Positions 1 through 4,958 of a stretch of DNA of 5,369 nt are shown piece by piece. The notes under the pieces were generated by a model, which searched no databases, was not told the DNA's origin, and was given only the letters and a program-made list of their open reading frames with translations. The position numbers and the translations under genes are program-made. Origin of the DNA: Methanobacteriota archaeon (lineage in GTDB: Archaea > Thermoplasmatota > Poseidoniia > Poseidoniales > Thalassarchaeaceae); contig NYYK01000008.1 of NCBI GenBank assembly GCA_002685895.1, forward strand, positions 1 through 5,369, read 5' to 3'. Position 1 is the first letter of the stretch. Every line of letters begins with the position of its first letter.

Positions 1-1218
1 AAGCCCACTGAATTCGTTGAAGAGAAGGCCCGCCACACATCTAAGTGCATAGTTTCCTGGACAGAAGCACGCGAGAAGAATGACTTCTCCATTTTCCGCG
101 ATGACCTAGCCAAAATGATTGACATGTCGCGTGAGTTGGCAGGGTATCTAGGTTATGATGCCAATCCTTACGATGCTCTTCTTGACCTATACGAGTCTGG
201 ATTGTGTGTTGCTAAATTAGATCCATTATTCGCAGGCTTGCGTGAATCTTCCGTCCCACTCATCAAGGCGGTTTCAGAACTTGAGACTAAGCCAGATTGT
301 AGTTGGGTACACAAGCACCCTTGGCCGAAAGCAAGCCAGGAGGCATTGAGCCAAGCTCTATCTGAAGCAATTGGTTTTGATTTCCAGGCAGGAAGGCGCG
401 ATGAATCAACTCATCCGTTCTGTGGTGGCTCAAACCCCGATGATGTTCGCTGGACCACACGTTATGACGAGAAAGAACCCTATGGTGCAATTTTTGGAAC
501 CATGCATGAAACAGGCCATGCATTGTATGAGCAAGGCCGCCCACGAAACTTAGATTTCCAACCCGTTGGGGAAGCAAATGGACTGGGTGTCCATGAGAGC
601 CAAAGCCGATTATGGGAGAATCAGGTGGGTCGCTCTCTAGAGTTCTGTGAATGGTCATTCCCTCTATGGCAGAAGCATTTCCCAAATAATTTTGAAGGCG
701 TAACACCAGAAATGTTGTGGCAGGCAGTTAACCAAGTAGAACCAAGTCTGATACGTGTCGAGGCCGATGAAGCGACCTACAATCTTCACATCATGATTCG
801 ATACGAGGTTGAGAAGAAACTAATCAACGGTGAGTTAGAGGTAGACGATCTACCCGATGCTTGGGATGATATGTATGAGGAGTTCCTAGGTGTCCGCTCT
901 CCTACACGTTCAGAAGGAGTATTGCAAGACATCCACTGGTCATTTGGGGCGTTTGGGTATTTCCCAACCTACACGCTAGGAAATCTCTACTCTGCTCAAA
1001 TCTTACTTGCCGCTAGAAAAGAACTCCCCAATCTAGACGAACAAATTCGTAATGGAGAATTCACCCCTCTTCTTGACTGGCTACGCGCGCACGTGCACGC
1101 GAGGGCATCTATTCTTGAGCCCACAGATTTGATTGAAGAGGCCACAGGTGAGCAACCTAAACCGGACGCTTTTGTGGATTATCTCGGCGATAAACTTGGC
1201 ACACTCTACGGCCTTTGA
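1..1218 (+). CDS. M32 family metallocarboxypeptidase (carboxypeptidase Taq type), 5'-truncated
   Basis: A zinc carboxypeptidase that removes C-terminal residues from peptides in the cytosol. The frame is open from base 1, so the gene starts outside the window. The first ATG in the window, at 115, is internal, because the preceding 38 codons already carry family-like sequence (W..AR..NDFSIF..DL). About 405 residues are visible of the usual roughly 500. In fragment numbering, HPFCGG and the stretch reading to RWTTRY lie near 138-155. The zinc motif HETGH is at 169-173 (bases 505-519) and is followed by ALYEQG. HESQS at 198-202 supplies the third ligand Glu199, 30 residues after the first His as in the Pyrococcus enzyme. 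The conserved IRVEADEATYNLH and the HWSFGAFGYFPTY region follow. All visible catalytic residues are intact. It ends in TGA at 1216-1218, which overlaps the next gene. The family assignment is secure; the physiological substrate is unknown. Confidence 0.95.
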   Translation, partial: KPTEFVEEKARHTSKCIVSWTEAREKNDFSIFRDDLAKMIDMSRELAGYLGYDANPYDALLDLYESGLCVAKLDPLFAGLRESSVPLIKAVSELETKPDCSWVHKHPWPKASQEALSQALSEAIGFDFQAGRRDESTHPFCGGSNPDDVRWTTRYDEKEPYGAIFGTMHETGHALYEQGRPRNLDFQPVGEANGLGVHESQSRLWENQVGRSLEFCEWSFPLWQKHFPNNFEGVTPEMLWQAVNQVEPSLIRVEADEATYNLHIMIRYEVEKKLINGELEVDDLPDAWDDMYEEFLGVRSPTRSEGVLQDIHWSFGAFGYFPTYTLGNLYSAQILLAARKELPNLDEQIRNGEFTPLLDWLRAHVHARASILEPTDLIEEATGEQPKPDAFVDYLGDKLGTLYGL

Positions 1219-2393
1219 GTGATGTATGGGATGCGAAGGCCAATAGCCAACCTATCCTACCACTTACTGTGGCAGCGGTTGAAGACTACATCTGGTATGT
1301 GCGTGACATGCCTGCTGCGGCCTCTTGTGTCCTGTTGGGTAAAATCCGGCTCTATGCGGGAGACTGGGATGGCAATTTGAGAGCCTGGGATGGTGAAGGC
1401 GAACAGCTTTGGCATAGTGAAGCAGAAGATAGAGTAGAGCGAATGTGTGGGGCTAGTGATGCCAATCCTCCATTTATTTGTGCTACTTCAGGAAACGAAG
1501 TGAACTGTCTTGATGCAAAAAGCGGAGAGGAGCAGTGGCGTCATACTCTCATCGGCTCATCTGATTTGGTTACCTGTTCTGATGATGGAGAGAGGGTGCT
1601 TGCTACATCATCTGTTTATGAAATAGAGTTGAATGATTTCATAGAATCAACTTGTTGGCGGTTTGATGGCAATGGTGCCATTGTCCGCCAAGATACATTT
1701 GAGGAAAGGCCATGGCATCTTCTTCTTGACGGGGTTGGGTATGCAACGATGGGTTTAGGCAGACCACGTTGTGGATTGATGAGACAAACTGATGAAGAAA
1801 GCAACCATCTTGCAATAGCAGAAGACAACCCAATTCTTTGTGGCGCCACATCCGAAGGGTTGACTGTTTTTGGCCACGCTTCTGGCCTTGTATCCATTCT
1901 TGGGGATGATGGCGTGAGTTTGAATGACTTAGATGATTCTTCTGAAGAGAGCGTCCATGTTCTTACTTCTGATGGAGAACTTACGATAGCTGGAGGAGAT
2001 GATGGAAAGGTAAGGGCACTTTCAACTACTACTGGGAAATTATGGGATTCAGATTTACTTTCATCACTAGATGAATGCACAATTGCCTTTGATATCCAGG
2101 GGGATAAGAGTTGTTGGCTTGCCACATGGGATGGACTTAGAGCAACTCTTTGGGTGCTATCATCTGCCGGCGGTGTTGAGTTAACGAAATTTTCTGATTT
2201 ACCTCGTGTTCGTGCACTCACTAGTCGAGATGATAGAGTGGCTGTAGGATTGGATGATGGTAGGGTATTATTGTTCAACAAAGAACTCTTTGAGCGCCGT
2301 CTTGGGGATGGTCAAATTGATGATGGGAGCGATGAATTAGCAGATCCTAAACGTAGTTCGTTGAAAGATAGATTACGCGCGTTGAGGGAGTGA
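1215..2393 (+). CDS. Cytosolic PQQ/WD-like beta-propeller repeat protein
   Basis: A 392-residue protein built of degenerate beta-propeller blades; it probably acts as a scaffold or binding protein, and the partner is unknown. Blade-like units with the pattern G(D)xDGxxxAxxxxxGxxLW are visible at about 47-67 (AGDWDGNLRAWDGEGEQLW), 86-109, 207-231, 256-278 (GGDDGKVRALSTTTGKLW), 300-315 and 341-356 (VGLDDGRVLLF). There is no signal peptide, lipobox or membrane segment, so it should be cytosolic. The protein is acidic except for a basic, helical-looking tail (RSSLKDRLRALRE). The start chosen is TTG at 1215, because the codons from there read as protein and it overlaps the upstream stop by four bases (TTGA). 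The next in-frame candidates are GTG at 1269 and ATG at 1308. No Shine-Dalgarno sequence is visible, which fits translation by coupling to the carboxypeptidase gene. No catalytic motif is seen. It could equally be called a WD40-like or outer-membrane-assembly-BamB-like fold; no specific function is supported. Confidence 0.85.
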   Translation: MSDVWDAKANSQPILPLTVAAVEDYIWYVRDMPAAASCVLLGKIRLYAGDWDGNLRAWDGEGEQLWHSEAEDRVERMCGASDANPPFICATSGNEVNCLDAKSGEEQWRHTLIGSSDLVTCSDDGERVLATSSVYEIELNDFIESTCWRFDGNGAIVRQDTFEERPWHLLLDGVGYATMGLGRPRCGLMRQTDEESNHLAIAEDNPILCGATSEGLTVFGHASGLVSILGDDGVSLNDLDDSSEESVHVLTSDGELTIAGGDDGKVRALSTTTGKLWDSDLLSSLDECTIAFDIQGDKSCWLATWDGLRATLWVLSSAGGVELTKFSDLPRVRALTSRDDRVAVGLDDGRVLLFNKELFERRLGDGQIDDGSDELADPKRSSLKDRLRALRE

Positions 2394-2402
2394 AAACGCT
2401 AC

Positions 2403-2407
2403 TTTTT
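2403..2407 (+). terminator. Candidate archaeal T-tract terminator after the propeller gene
   Basis: A run of five T lies ten bases after the stop codon at 2391-2393, in a locally AT-rich stretch (about 27% GC over 2401-2460, counted by hand). Archaeal RNA polymerase commonly terminates at short T-tracts without a hairpin. A second T5 lies at 2446-2450 and could act as a back-up. Confidence 0.4.
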
Positions 2408-2433
2408 AACAAATAATTCCAGTGGAAAAAGGG

Positions 2434-2444
2434 GTAATAATAAC
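2434..2444 (+). promoter_or_regulatory. Candidate TATA/BRE promoter for the large RNA
   Basis: The AT-rich box GTAATAATAAC follows a purine-rich BRE-like stretch (GGAAAAAGGGG). Archaeal transcription starts about 25-27 bp after the box centre, which would place the start near 2465, immediately before the first hairpin (2469-2490). A second possible box, ATTTATC at 2481-2487 after CGAAAG, would start transcription near 2511 and cut off the 5' stem at 2501-2508, so the upstream box is preferred. Confidence 0.35.
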
Positions 2445-2500
2445 ATTTTTCTAGTCCAAAAGAACCATCACGACCGAAAGATTTATCGTGTCCTTACCCA

Positions 2501-2557
2501 CACGGGGAGTTTGCTGCTCCTGAGGAGTGGCGGGGGCGGCCTCGGCTGTTCCCCGTG
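2501..2557 (+). other. GC-rich 5' three-way domain of the candidate RNA
   Basis: A perfect 8-bp stem (CACGGGGA at 2501-2508 with TCCCCGTG at 2550-2557) encloses two hairpins. The first is 2513-2520/2524-2531, eight pairs with two G-T wobbles and a TGA loop. The second is CGGC at 2537-2540 with GCTG at 2545-2548, capped by CTCG. The next stem, CCC(CTCG)GGG at 2576-2585, repeats the same loop type. Confidence 0.6.
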
Positions 2558-2590
2558 CCCGTCTGTCGGCGTGGGCCCCTCGGGGGTAGA

Positions 2591-2629
2591 AGTCGACTGC
2601 CAAAGCGAGAGATCGTGGAGGCGCTGACT
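2591..2629 (+). other. GAGA-capped irregular hairpin in the candidate RNA
   Basis: Three short helices stack in register: AGTC 2591-2594 with GACT 2626-2629, GCC 2599-2601 with GGC 2620-2622, and GCGA 2605-2608 with TCGT 2613-2616. The cap is a GAGA tetraloop at 2609-2612. Internal loops separate the helices. Confidence 0.5.
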
Positions 2630-2722
2630 GGATGATGAATTGGCTTCAACCCCAAGGATTTTGAAAGTCATTGCAGGAAGTGAGGAACACCTCGGTGTGA
2701 ATCCGCCTAGTAGCGGGGGAGA

Positions 2723-2740
2723 GGTAAGCTTCGGCGAACC
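2723..2740 (+). other. UUCG-capped hairpin in the candidate RNA
   Basis: GGT at 2723-2725 pairs with ACC at 2738-2740. An A-A and an A-G opposition follow symmetrically, then GC/GC closes a TTCG loop at 2730-2733 with the preferred C-G closing pair. The arm overlaps the first copy of the repeated motif at 2730-2745. Confidence 0.5.
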
Positions 2741-2745
2741 AAACC
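2730..2745 (+). repeat. Motif TTCGGCGAACCAAACC, copy 1
   Basis: A 16-base motif that recurs at 2945-2960 with a single difference (A to G at position 8). Both copies lie in the candidate RNA, 215 bases apart. Confidence 0.7.
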
Positions 2746-2817
2746 CACAATATTAGGTTTAGATTGGGAAAGTGCCTTTGATTCGCTCGGGGCGCGGAAC
2801 TAGTCGATTACTCTGGA

Positions 2818-2849
2818 CAGGATATTGAGTGGAGACACAAGATAACCTG
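2818..2849 (+). other. Long GAGA-capped hairpin in the candidate RNA
   Basis: The arm is symmetric with no bulge. CAGG 2818-2821 pairs with CCTG 2846-2849, then comes one A-A mismatch, TAT/ATA, one T-G wobble and two purine-purine oppositions. GTG 2829-2831 with CAC 2836-2838 closes the GNRA loop GAGA at 2832-2835. Confidence 0.6.
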
Positions 2850-2862
2850 ATATTGAAGCGGT

Positions 2863-2916
2863 GGATGGAGGAAGTCGAAAGACAACTAAAGTCAACTGCG
2901 GATGTTGAAGGAAGTC
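2863..2916 (+). repeat. Direct repeat of GGATG...GGAAGTC units
   Basis: GGATGGAGGAAGTC at 2863-2876 is echoed by GGATGTTGAAGGAAGTC at 2900-2916. In the first unit GTC opens a GAAA-capped hairpin (2874-2883). In the second the tail forms the 5' strand of the helix 2913-2932. The pattern is consistent with duplication of a structural module inside the RNA. Confidence 0.4.
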
Positions 2917-2944
2917 AAGTCAAAGCTTGGTTGATTGGACAGGG

Positions 2945-2960
2945 TTCGGCGGACCAAACC
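2945..2960 (+). repeat. Motif TTCGGCGGACCAAACC, copy 2
   Basis: Second copy of the motif at 2730-2745, with one substitution. The local pairing differs: no C-G pair closes the TTCG here, and GGT/ACC (2943-2945/2953-2955) or TTGG/CCAA (2935-2938/2954-2957) is possible instead. This suggests that the motif sequence itself, not one particular hairpin, is what is repeated. Confidence 0.65.
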
Positions 2961-2999
2961 TCGTAAGGGGTAAGGAAAACCAACCTGCGCCTAGGGGAT

Positions 3000-3026
3000 C
3001 AGTAGGGTTTTATCACCTCCTAACTG
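3000..3026 (+). other. Hairpin CAGTAGG / CCTAACTG in the candidate RNA
   Basis: CAGT 3000-3003 pairs with ACTG 3023-3026 and AGG 3004-3006 pairs with CCT 3019-3021. A single bulged A at 3022 separates them, around a 12-base loop. Confidence 0.45.
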
Positions 3027-3042
3027 CTGTGAAACTGGGATG

Positions 3043-3076
3043 CGACGAGATCAAATCGAAAGAGGAAATCGAGTCG
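3043..3076 (+). other. GAAA-capped hairpin with tandem G-A pairs
   Basis: CGAC 3043-3046 pairs with GTCG 3073-3076, followed by tandem G-A/A-G (3047-3048 with 3071-3072). GAT/ATC, a purine-rich symmetric internal loop and TC/GA then lead to the GAAA loop at 3058-3061. The whole arm is symmetric. Tandem sheared G-A pairs occur in loop-E-like and kink-turn-like elements; the three-base bulge of a true kink-turn is not seen. Confidence 0.55.
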
Positions 3077-3086
3077 TGGCAGTGAA

Positions 3087-3104
3087 GGTAGGCTTCGGTC
3101 TGCT
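3087..3104 (+). other. UUCG-capped hairpin in the candidate RNA
   Basis: GGTAGGC at 3087-3093 pairs with GTCTGCT at 3098-3104, including G-T wobbles, around a TTCG loop at 3094-3097 closed by C-G. The wobbles would be A-C mismatches on the other strand, so the plus strand is the RNA. Confidence 0.55.
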
Positions 3105-3119
3105 GGAACTGCAACCAGC

Positions 3120-3176
3120 GGAGGCTGGTGAGTGGGAAGAAGTCCCTCCGGATGGAACCCCACTCACCAGTTCTCC
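3120..3176 (+). other. Strong 12-17 bp hairpin near the 3' part of the RNA
   Basis: CTGGTGAGTGGG at 3125-3136 and CCCACTCACCAG at 3159-3170 pair perfectly over 12 bp. The helix can continue through GGAGG 3120-3124 with TCTCC 3172-3176 after one bulged T. The 22-base loop holds a further short TCC/GGA pairing. This is the longest perfect inverted repeat found in the window. Confidence 0.7.
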
Positions 3177-3211
3177 CAACCCCCGTTTTCGACGAGTTAG
3201 ACCGCTGTCGA

Positions 3212-3250
3212 GTTCGTTCCTATTCTAACTGTTACGCCTCTCTTACTACC
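3212..3250 (+). terminator. Pyrimidine-rich tail, possible 3' end of the RNA
   Basis: After the last helix (3189-3211) the plus strand turns pyrimidine-rich and unstructured for about 40 bases, up to the 3' end of the convergent fumarase gene. There is no long T-tract, so termination here is only a suggestion. Confidence 0.2.
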
Positions 3251-3270
3251 CTGCACTAGGATTTGAGGGC

Positions 3271-4875
3271 CTATTCTTTTGGCCCGACCATATCTTCAGG
3301 CCGAACCCATTCATCGAATTGTTCGTTGGTCAAATATTCTAATTCAAGAGCAGATTCTCGCAATGTAATTCCTTTTTTGTGCGCATTTTTCGCGATTTTC
3401 GCAGCAGCATCGTATCCTATATGTCGGTTAAGTGCGGTCACTAACATCAATGAATTTTCTAAATGGTTCGAAATAGCCTCTTCATTTGCTTCTAATCCTG
3501 CCACACAACGGTCAGCAAAAGATCTGCAAGAATCTGAGAGCAAGTGTATACTATGCAATAAGTTGTGTATCATCATCGGTTTGAAGACATTCAATTCGAA
3601 GTTACCTTGACTCCCTCCAACGGTGATGGCGGTATGGTTTCCAAATACCTGACAACAAACCATTGTCAATGCCTCAGCTTGTGTGGGGTTTACCTTACCT
3701 GGCATGATGCTTGAACCCGGCTCATTTGCAGGAAGCGACAACTCACCAAATCCACAACGTGGTCCTGAACCTAGCCATCGGATATCATTTCCAATTTTCA
3801 TCAATGATACAGCAAGCACGTTTAGCGCTCCAGATGCAGCTACAATTGCATCATGCGCTGCCAATTGAGCAAATTTGTTCTCAGCGGAAGAGAACTCCAT
3901 GCCGGTTTTATCAGCAATCTTTCCTGCAACTAATTCAGCAAATTCTGGATGTGTGTTTAGTCCGGTACCAACAGCAGTGCCACCTAGCGCTAATTCAAGT
4001 AAATCATCTAAAGAGATTTCAATTCGCTTCAAATCGGCTTCAAGCATTGCAACATAACCCGAAAATTCCTGGCCAAGAGTTAGGGGTACAGCATCCATGA
4101 GGTGCGTCCGGCCGATTTTGACAATAGGTGCAAACTCTTCCACTTTTACAGAGAGGGCCGTACGTAGATGCTTAACAGCAGGTAGCAGTCGATGTTGGAT
4201 TTCTTCCGCTGCAGCAATGTGCATGGCTGTTGGAAATGTATCATTACTTGATTGCGCTCTATTTACGTGGTCATTAGGGTGGACTGGACTTTTGCTTCCA
4301 AGTTCACCGCCAGCTAGTTCAATAGCTCGATTAGCAACAACTTCGTTTGTGTTCATATTAGTTTGAGTGCCAGAGCCGGTTTGCCATATTTTCAAAGGAA
4401 AGTGGTCATCTAATGAACCAGAAATAACCTCTTCACAGGCACTAACTACTAAGTCGGCAGTTTCCTTTTCTAACTCGCCTAGTTCTAGATTTGTTTCTGC
4501 AGCGGCCTGCTTCAATATTCCAAACGCTCTGATTAATGCGCGTGGCATCTTATCGTCGCCAATATCGAAATTCATCAGCGAGCGTGCTGTTTGGCAGCCA
4601 TAATATCGATCCGATGGGACCTCTAGTTCACCCATCGTGTCACTTTCAATTCGTACATCTTTTGTTCCAGCCGTTGCGACACGCGGCTCAGGTACCAAAT
4701 CACTTTCAGTAGGGGTTTGCCCTTCGCTCTCCAATCCATCAGTAATTAGTCGGGTGATAGTTGCTGAACGATTGTTATGGCGTCCCCTCCCAATTTTCCT
4801 ATCTAGTCGCTTTGCCAATTTTTCTGGGATGCTGATGCTGATGATGCGCCGATCCCCGGCCCGATGCTTCGCCAT
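3271..4875 (-). CDS. fumC: Class II fumarate hydratase with N-terminal RHH domain
   Basis: Fumarase converts fumarate and water to L-malate in the TCA cycle; class II enzymes are iron-free cytosolic homotetramers. The catalytic body (about 73-534) shows the canonical family motifs: SGTQTNMNTNEV near 168-179, HPNDHVN 199-205, SSND 209-212, GRTHLMDA 255-262 with catalytic His258, GGTAVGTGLNTHP near 298-310, and the signature GSSIMPGKVNP 387-397 with the catalytic-loop serine. Usual members are about 460 residues; this one has 534. The extra N-terminus (about 10-52) reads as a ribbon-helix-helix domain: strand RRIISISIP, helix EKLAKRLDRKIGR, turn NNRS, helix ATITRLITDGLES. A linker of about 20 residues joins it to the body. 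ATG at 4875 fits a leaderless transcript. A TTG at residue 60 could initiate a shorter enzyme. The fumarase identity is secure; DNA binding by the extension is inferred. Confidence 0.95.
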   Translation of the reverse strand: MAKHRAGDRRIISISIPEKLAKRLDRKIGRGRHNNRSATITRLITDGLESEGQTPTESDLVPEPRVATAGTKDVRIESDTMGELEVPSDRYYGCQTARSLMNFDIGDDKMPRALIRAFGILKQAAAETNLELGELEKETADLVVSACEEVISGSLDDHFPLKIWQTGSGTQTNMNTNEVVANRAIELAGGELGSKSPVHPNDHVNRAQSSNDTFPTAMHIAAAEEIQHRLLPAVKHLRTALSVKVEEFAPIVKIGRTHLMDAVPLTLGQEFSGYVAMLEADLKRIEISLDDLLELALGGTAVGTGLNTHPEFAELVAGKIADKTGMEFSSAENKFAQLAAHDAIVAASGALNVLAVSLMKIGNDIRWLGSGPRCGFGELSLPANEPGSSIMPGKVNPTQAEALTMVCCQVFGNHTAITVGGSQGNFELNVFKPMMIHNLLHSIHLLSDSCRSFADRCVAGLEANEEAISNHLENSLMLVTALNRHIGYDAAAKIAKNAHKKGITLRESALELEYLTNEQFDEWVRPEDMVGPKE

Positions 4876-4894
4876 GCTACTATGCTGTCATTAC

Positions 4895-4906
4895 TTATTT
4901 AATAAA
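4895..4906 (-). promoter_or_regulatory. TATA-like box for the RHH-fumarase gene
   Basis: On the minus strand the box reads TTTATTAAATAA, with its core centred about 27 bases upstream of the ATG at 4875. That spacing matches an archaeal TATA box whose transcript starts at or next to the start codon (leaderless), and it fits the lack of a Shine-Dalgarno sequence. Confidence 0.55.
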
Positions 4907-4915
4907 TTAACGACT

Positions 4916-4926
4916 AGTGCAGCACT
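4916..4926. promoter_or_regulatory. Perfect 11-bp palindrome upstream of the TATA box, candidate operator
   Basis: AGTGC-A-GCACT is a perfect inverted repeat centred at 4921, nine bases upstream of the TATA-like box, next to where TFB would bind. RHH proteins bind short palindromes as dimers or tetramers, and the gene downstream encodes an RHH domain, so autoregulation is possible. The link is inference. Confidence 0.35.
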
Positions 4927-4943
4927 TATTTTAATGTAATGGG

Positions 4944-4950
4944 AAAATAA
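4944..4950 (-). terminator. Candidate T-rich terminator after the cyclophilin gene
   Basis: On the minus strand TTATTTT lies nine to fifteen bases after the cyclophilin stop (TAG at 4959-4961). It could end the cyclophilin transcript before the separate fumarase promoter. Confidence 0.35.
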
Positions 4951-4958
4951 AGCCAACC

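Larger units (their letters stand above)
2462..3215 (+). ncRNA. Candidate large structured non-coding RNA (about 750 nt), unknown class
   Basis: This stretch has no plausible protein gene but is dense in RNA-like hairpins. From 5' to 3' the helices are CACGA/TCGTG (2469-2473/2486-2490), a GC-rich branched domain (2501-2557), an irregular hairpin 2591-2629 with a GAGA loop, ACAC/GTGT 2687-2698, a UUCG hairpin 2723-2740, AAACC/GGTTT 2741-2760, a long GAGA-capped hairpin 2818-2849, a GAAA hairpin 2874-2883, TCAAC/GTTGA 2892-2908, a helix 2913-2932, a helix 3000-3026, a GAAA hairpin with tandem G-A pairs 3043-3076, a UUCG hairpin 3087-3104, a 12-bp stem 3125-3170 and TCGAC/GTCGA 3189-3211. The loop identities (GNRA, UUCG) and many G-T wobbles make sense only if the plus strand is transcribed. 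GC jumps from about 27% upstream to about 77% over 2521-2580. No landmark of RNase P RNA, SRP RNA, rRNA or introns was recognised. The ends are estimates, and it could be two adjacent RNAs. It converges with the fumarase gene. Confidence 0.7.

Noticed and set aside
287..706. Antisense open frame within the carboxypeptidase gene
   Set aside because: The plus-strand frame carries conserved catalytic motifs; the antisense frame is a shadow with no recognisable product. The same applies to the minus-strand frames at 1616-2281 and 1639-1851.
2687..2707. tRNA T-arm-like GGTGTGAATCC
   Set aside because: No matching acceptor, D or anticodon arms; the bases are better used in the ACAC/GTGT hairpin.
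2941..2975. SRP (7S) RNA Alu-domain-like sequence
   Set aside because: GGGTTCGGCG resembles part of the archaeal SRP Alu domain, but the CTGTAAC turn and the helix 8 GGAAG...AGCAG element were not found.
2462..3215. RNase P RNA
   Set aside because: Partial echoes exist (GAAAGTC at 2663-2669, GAGGAAGTC at 2868-2876), but the paired universal P4 partner (AGAA..CGGCTTA-like) and the usual order of conserved regions were not found on either strand, and the structured span is about twice the usual archaeal length. A divergent form cannot be excluded without a covariance-model search.
2483..3228. Short open frames at 2483-2671 (minus) and 3040-3228 (plus)
   Set aside because: Both lie inside the structured RNA region, have low-complexity or unrecognisable translations, and their bases are accounted for by hairpins.
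3263..4939. Plus-strand frames opposite the fumarase gene
   Set aside because: They are shadows of the fumarase coding strand; none resembles a known protein or has its own upstream signals.
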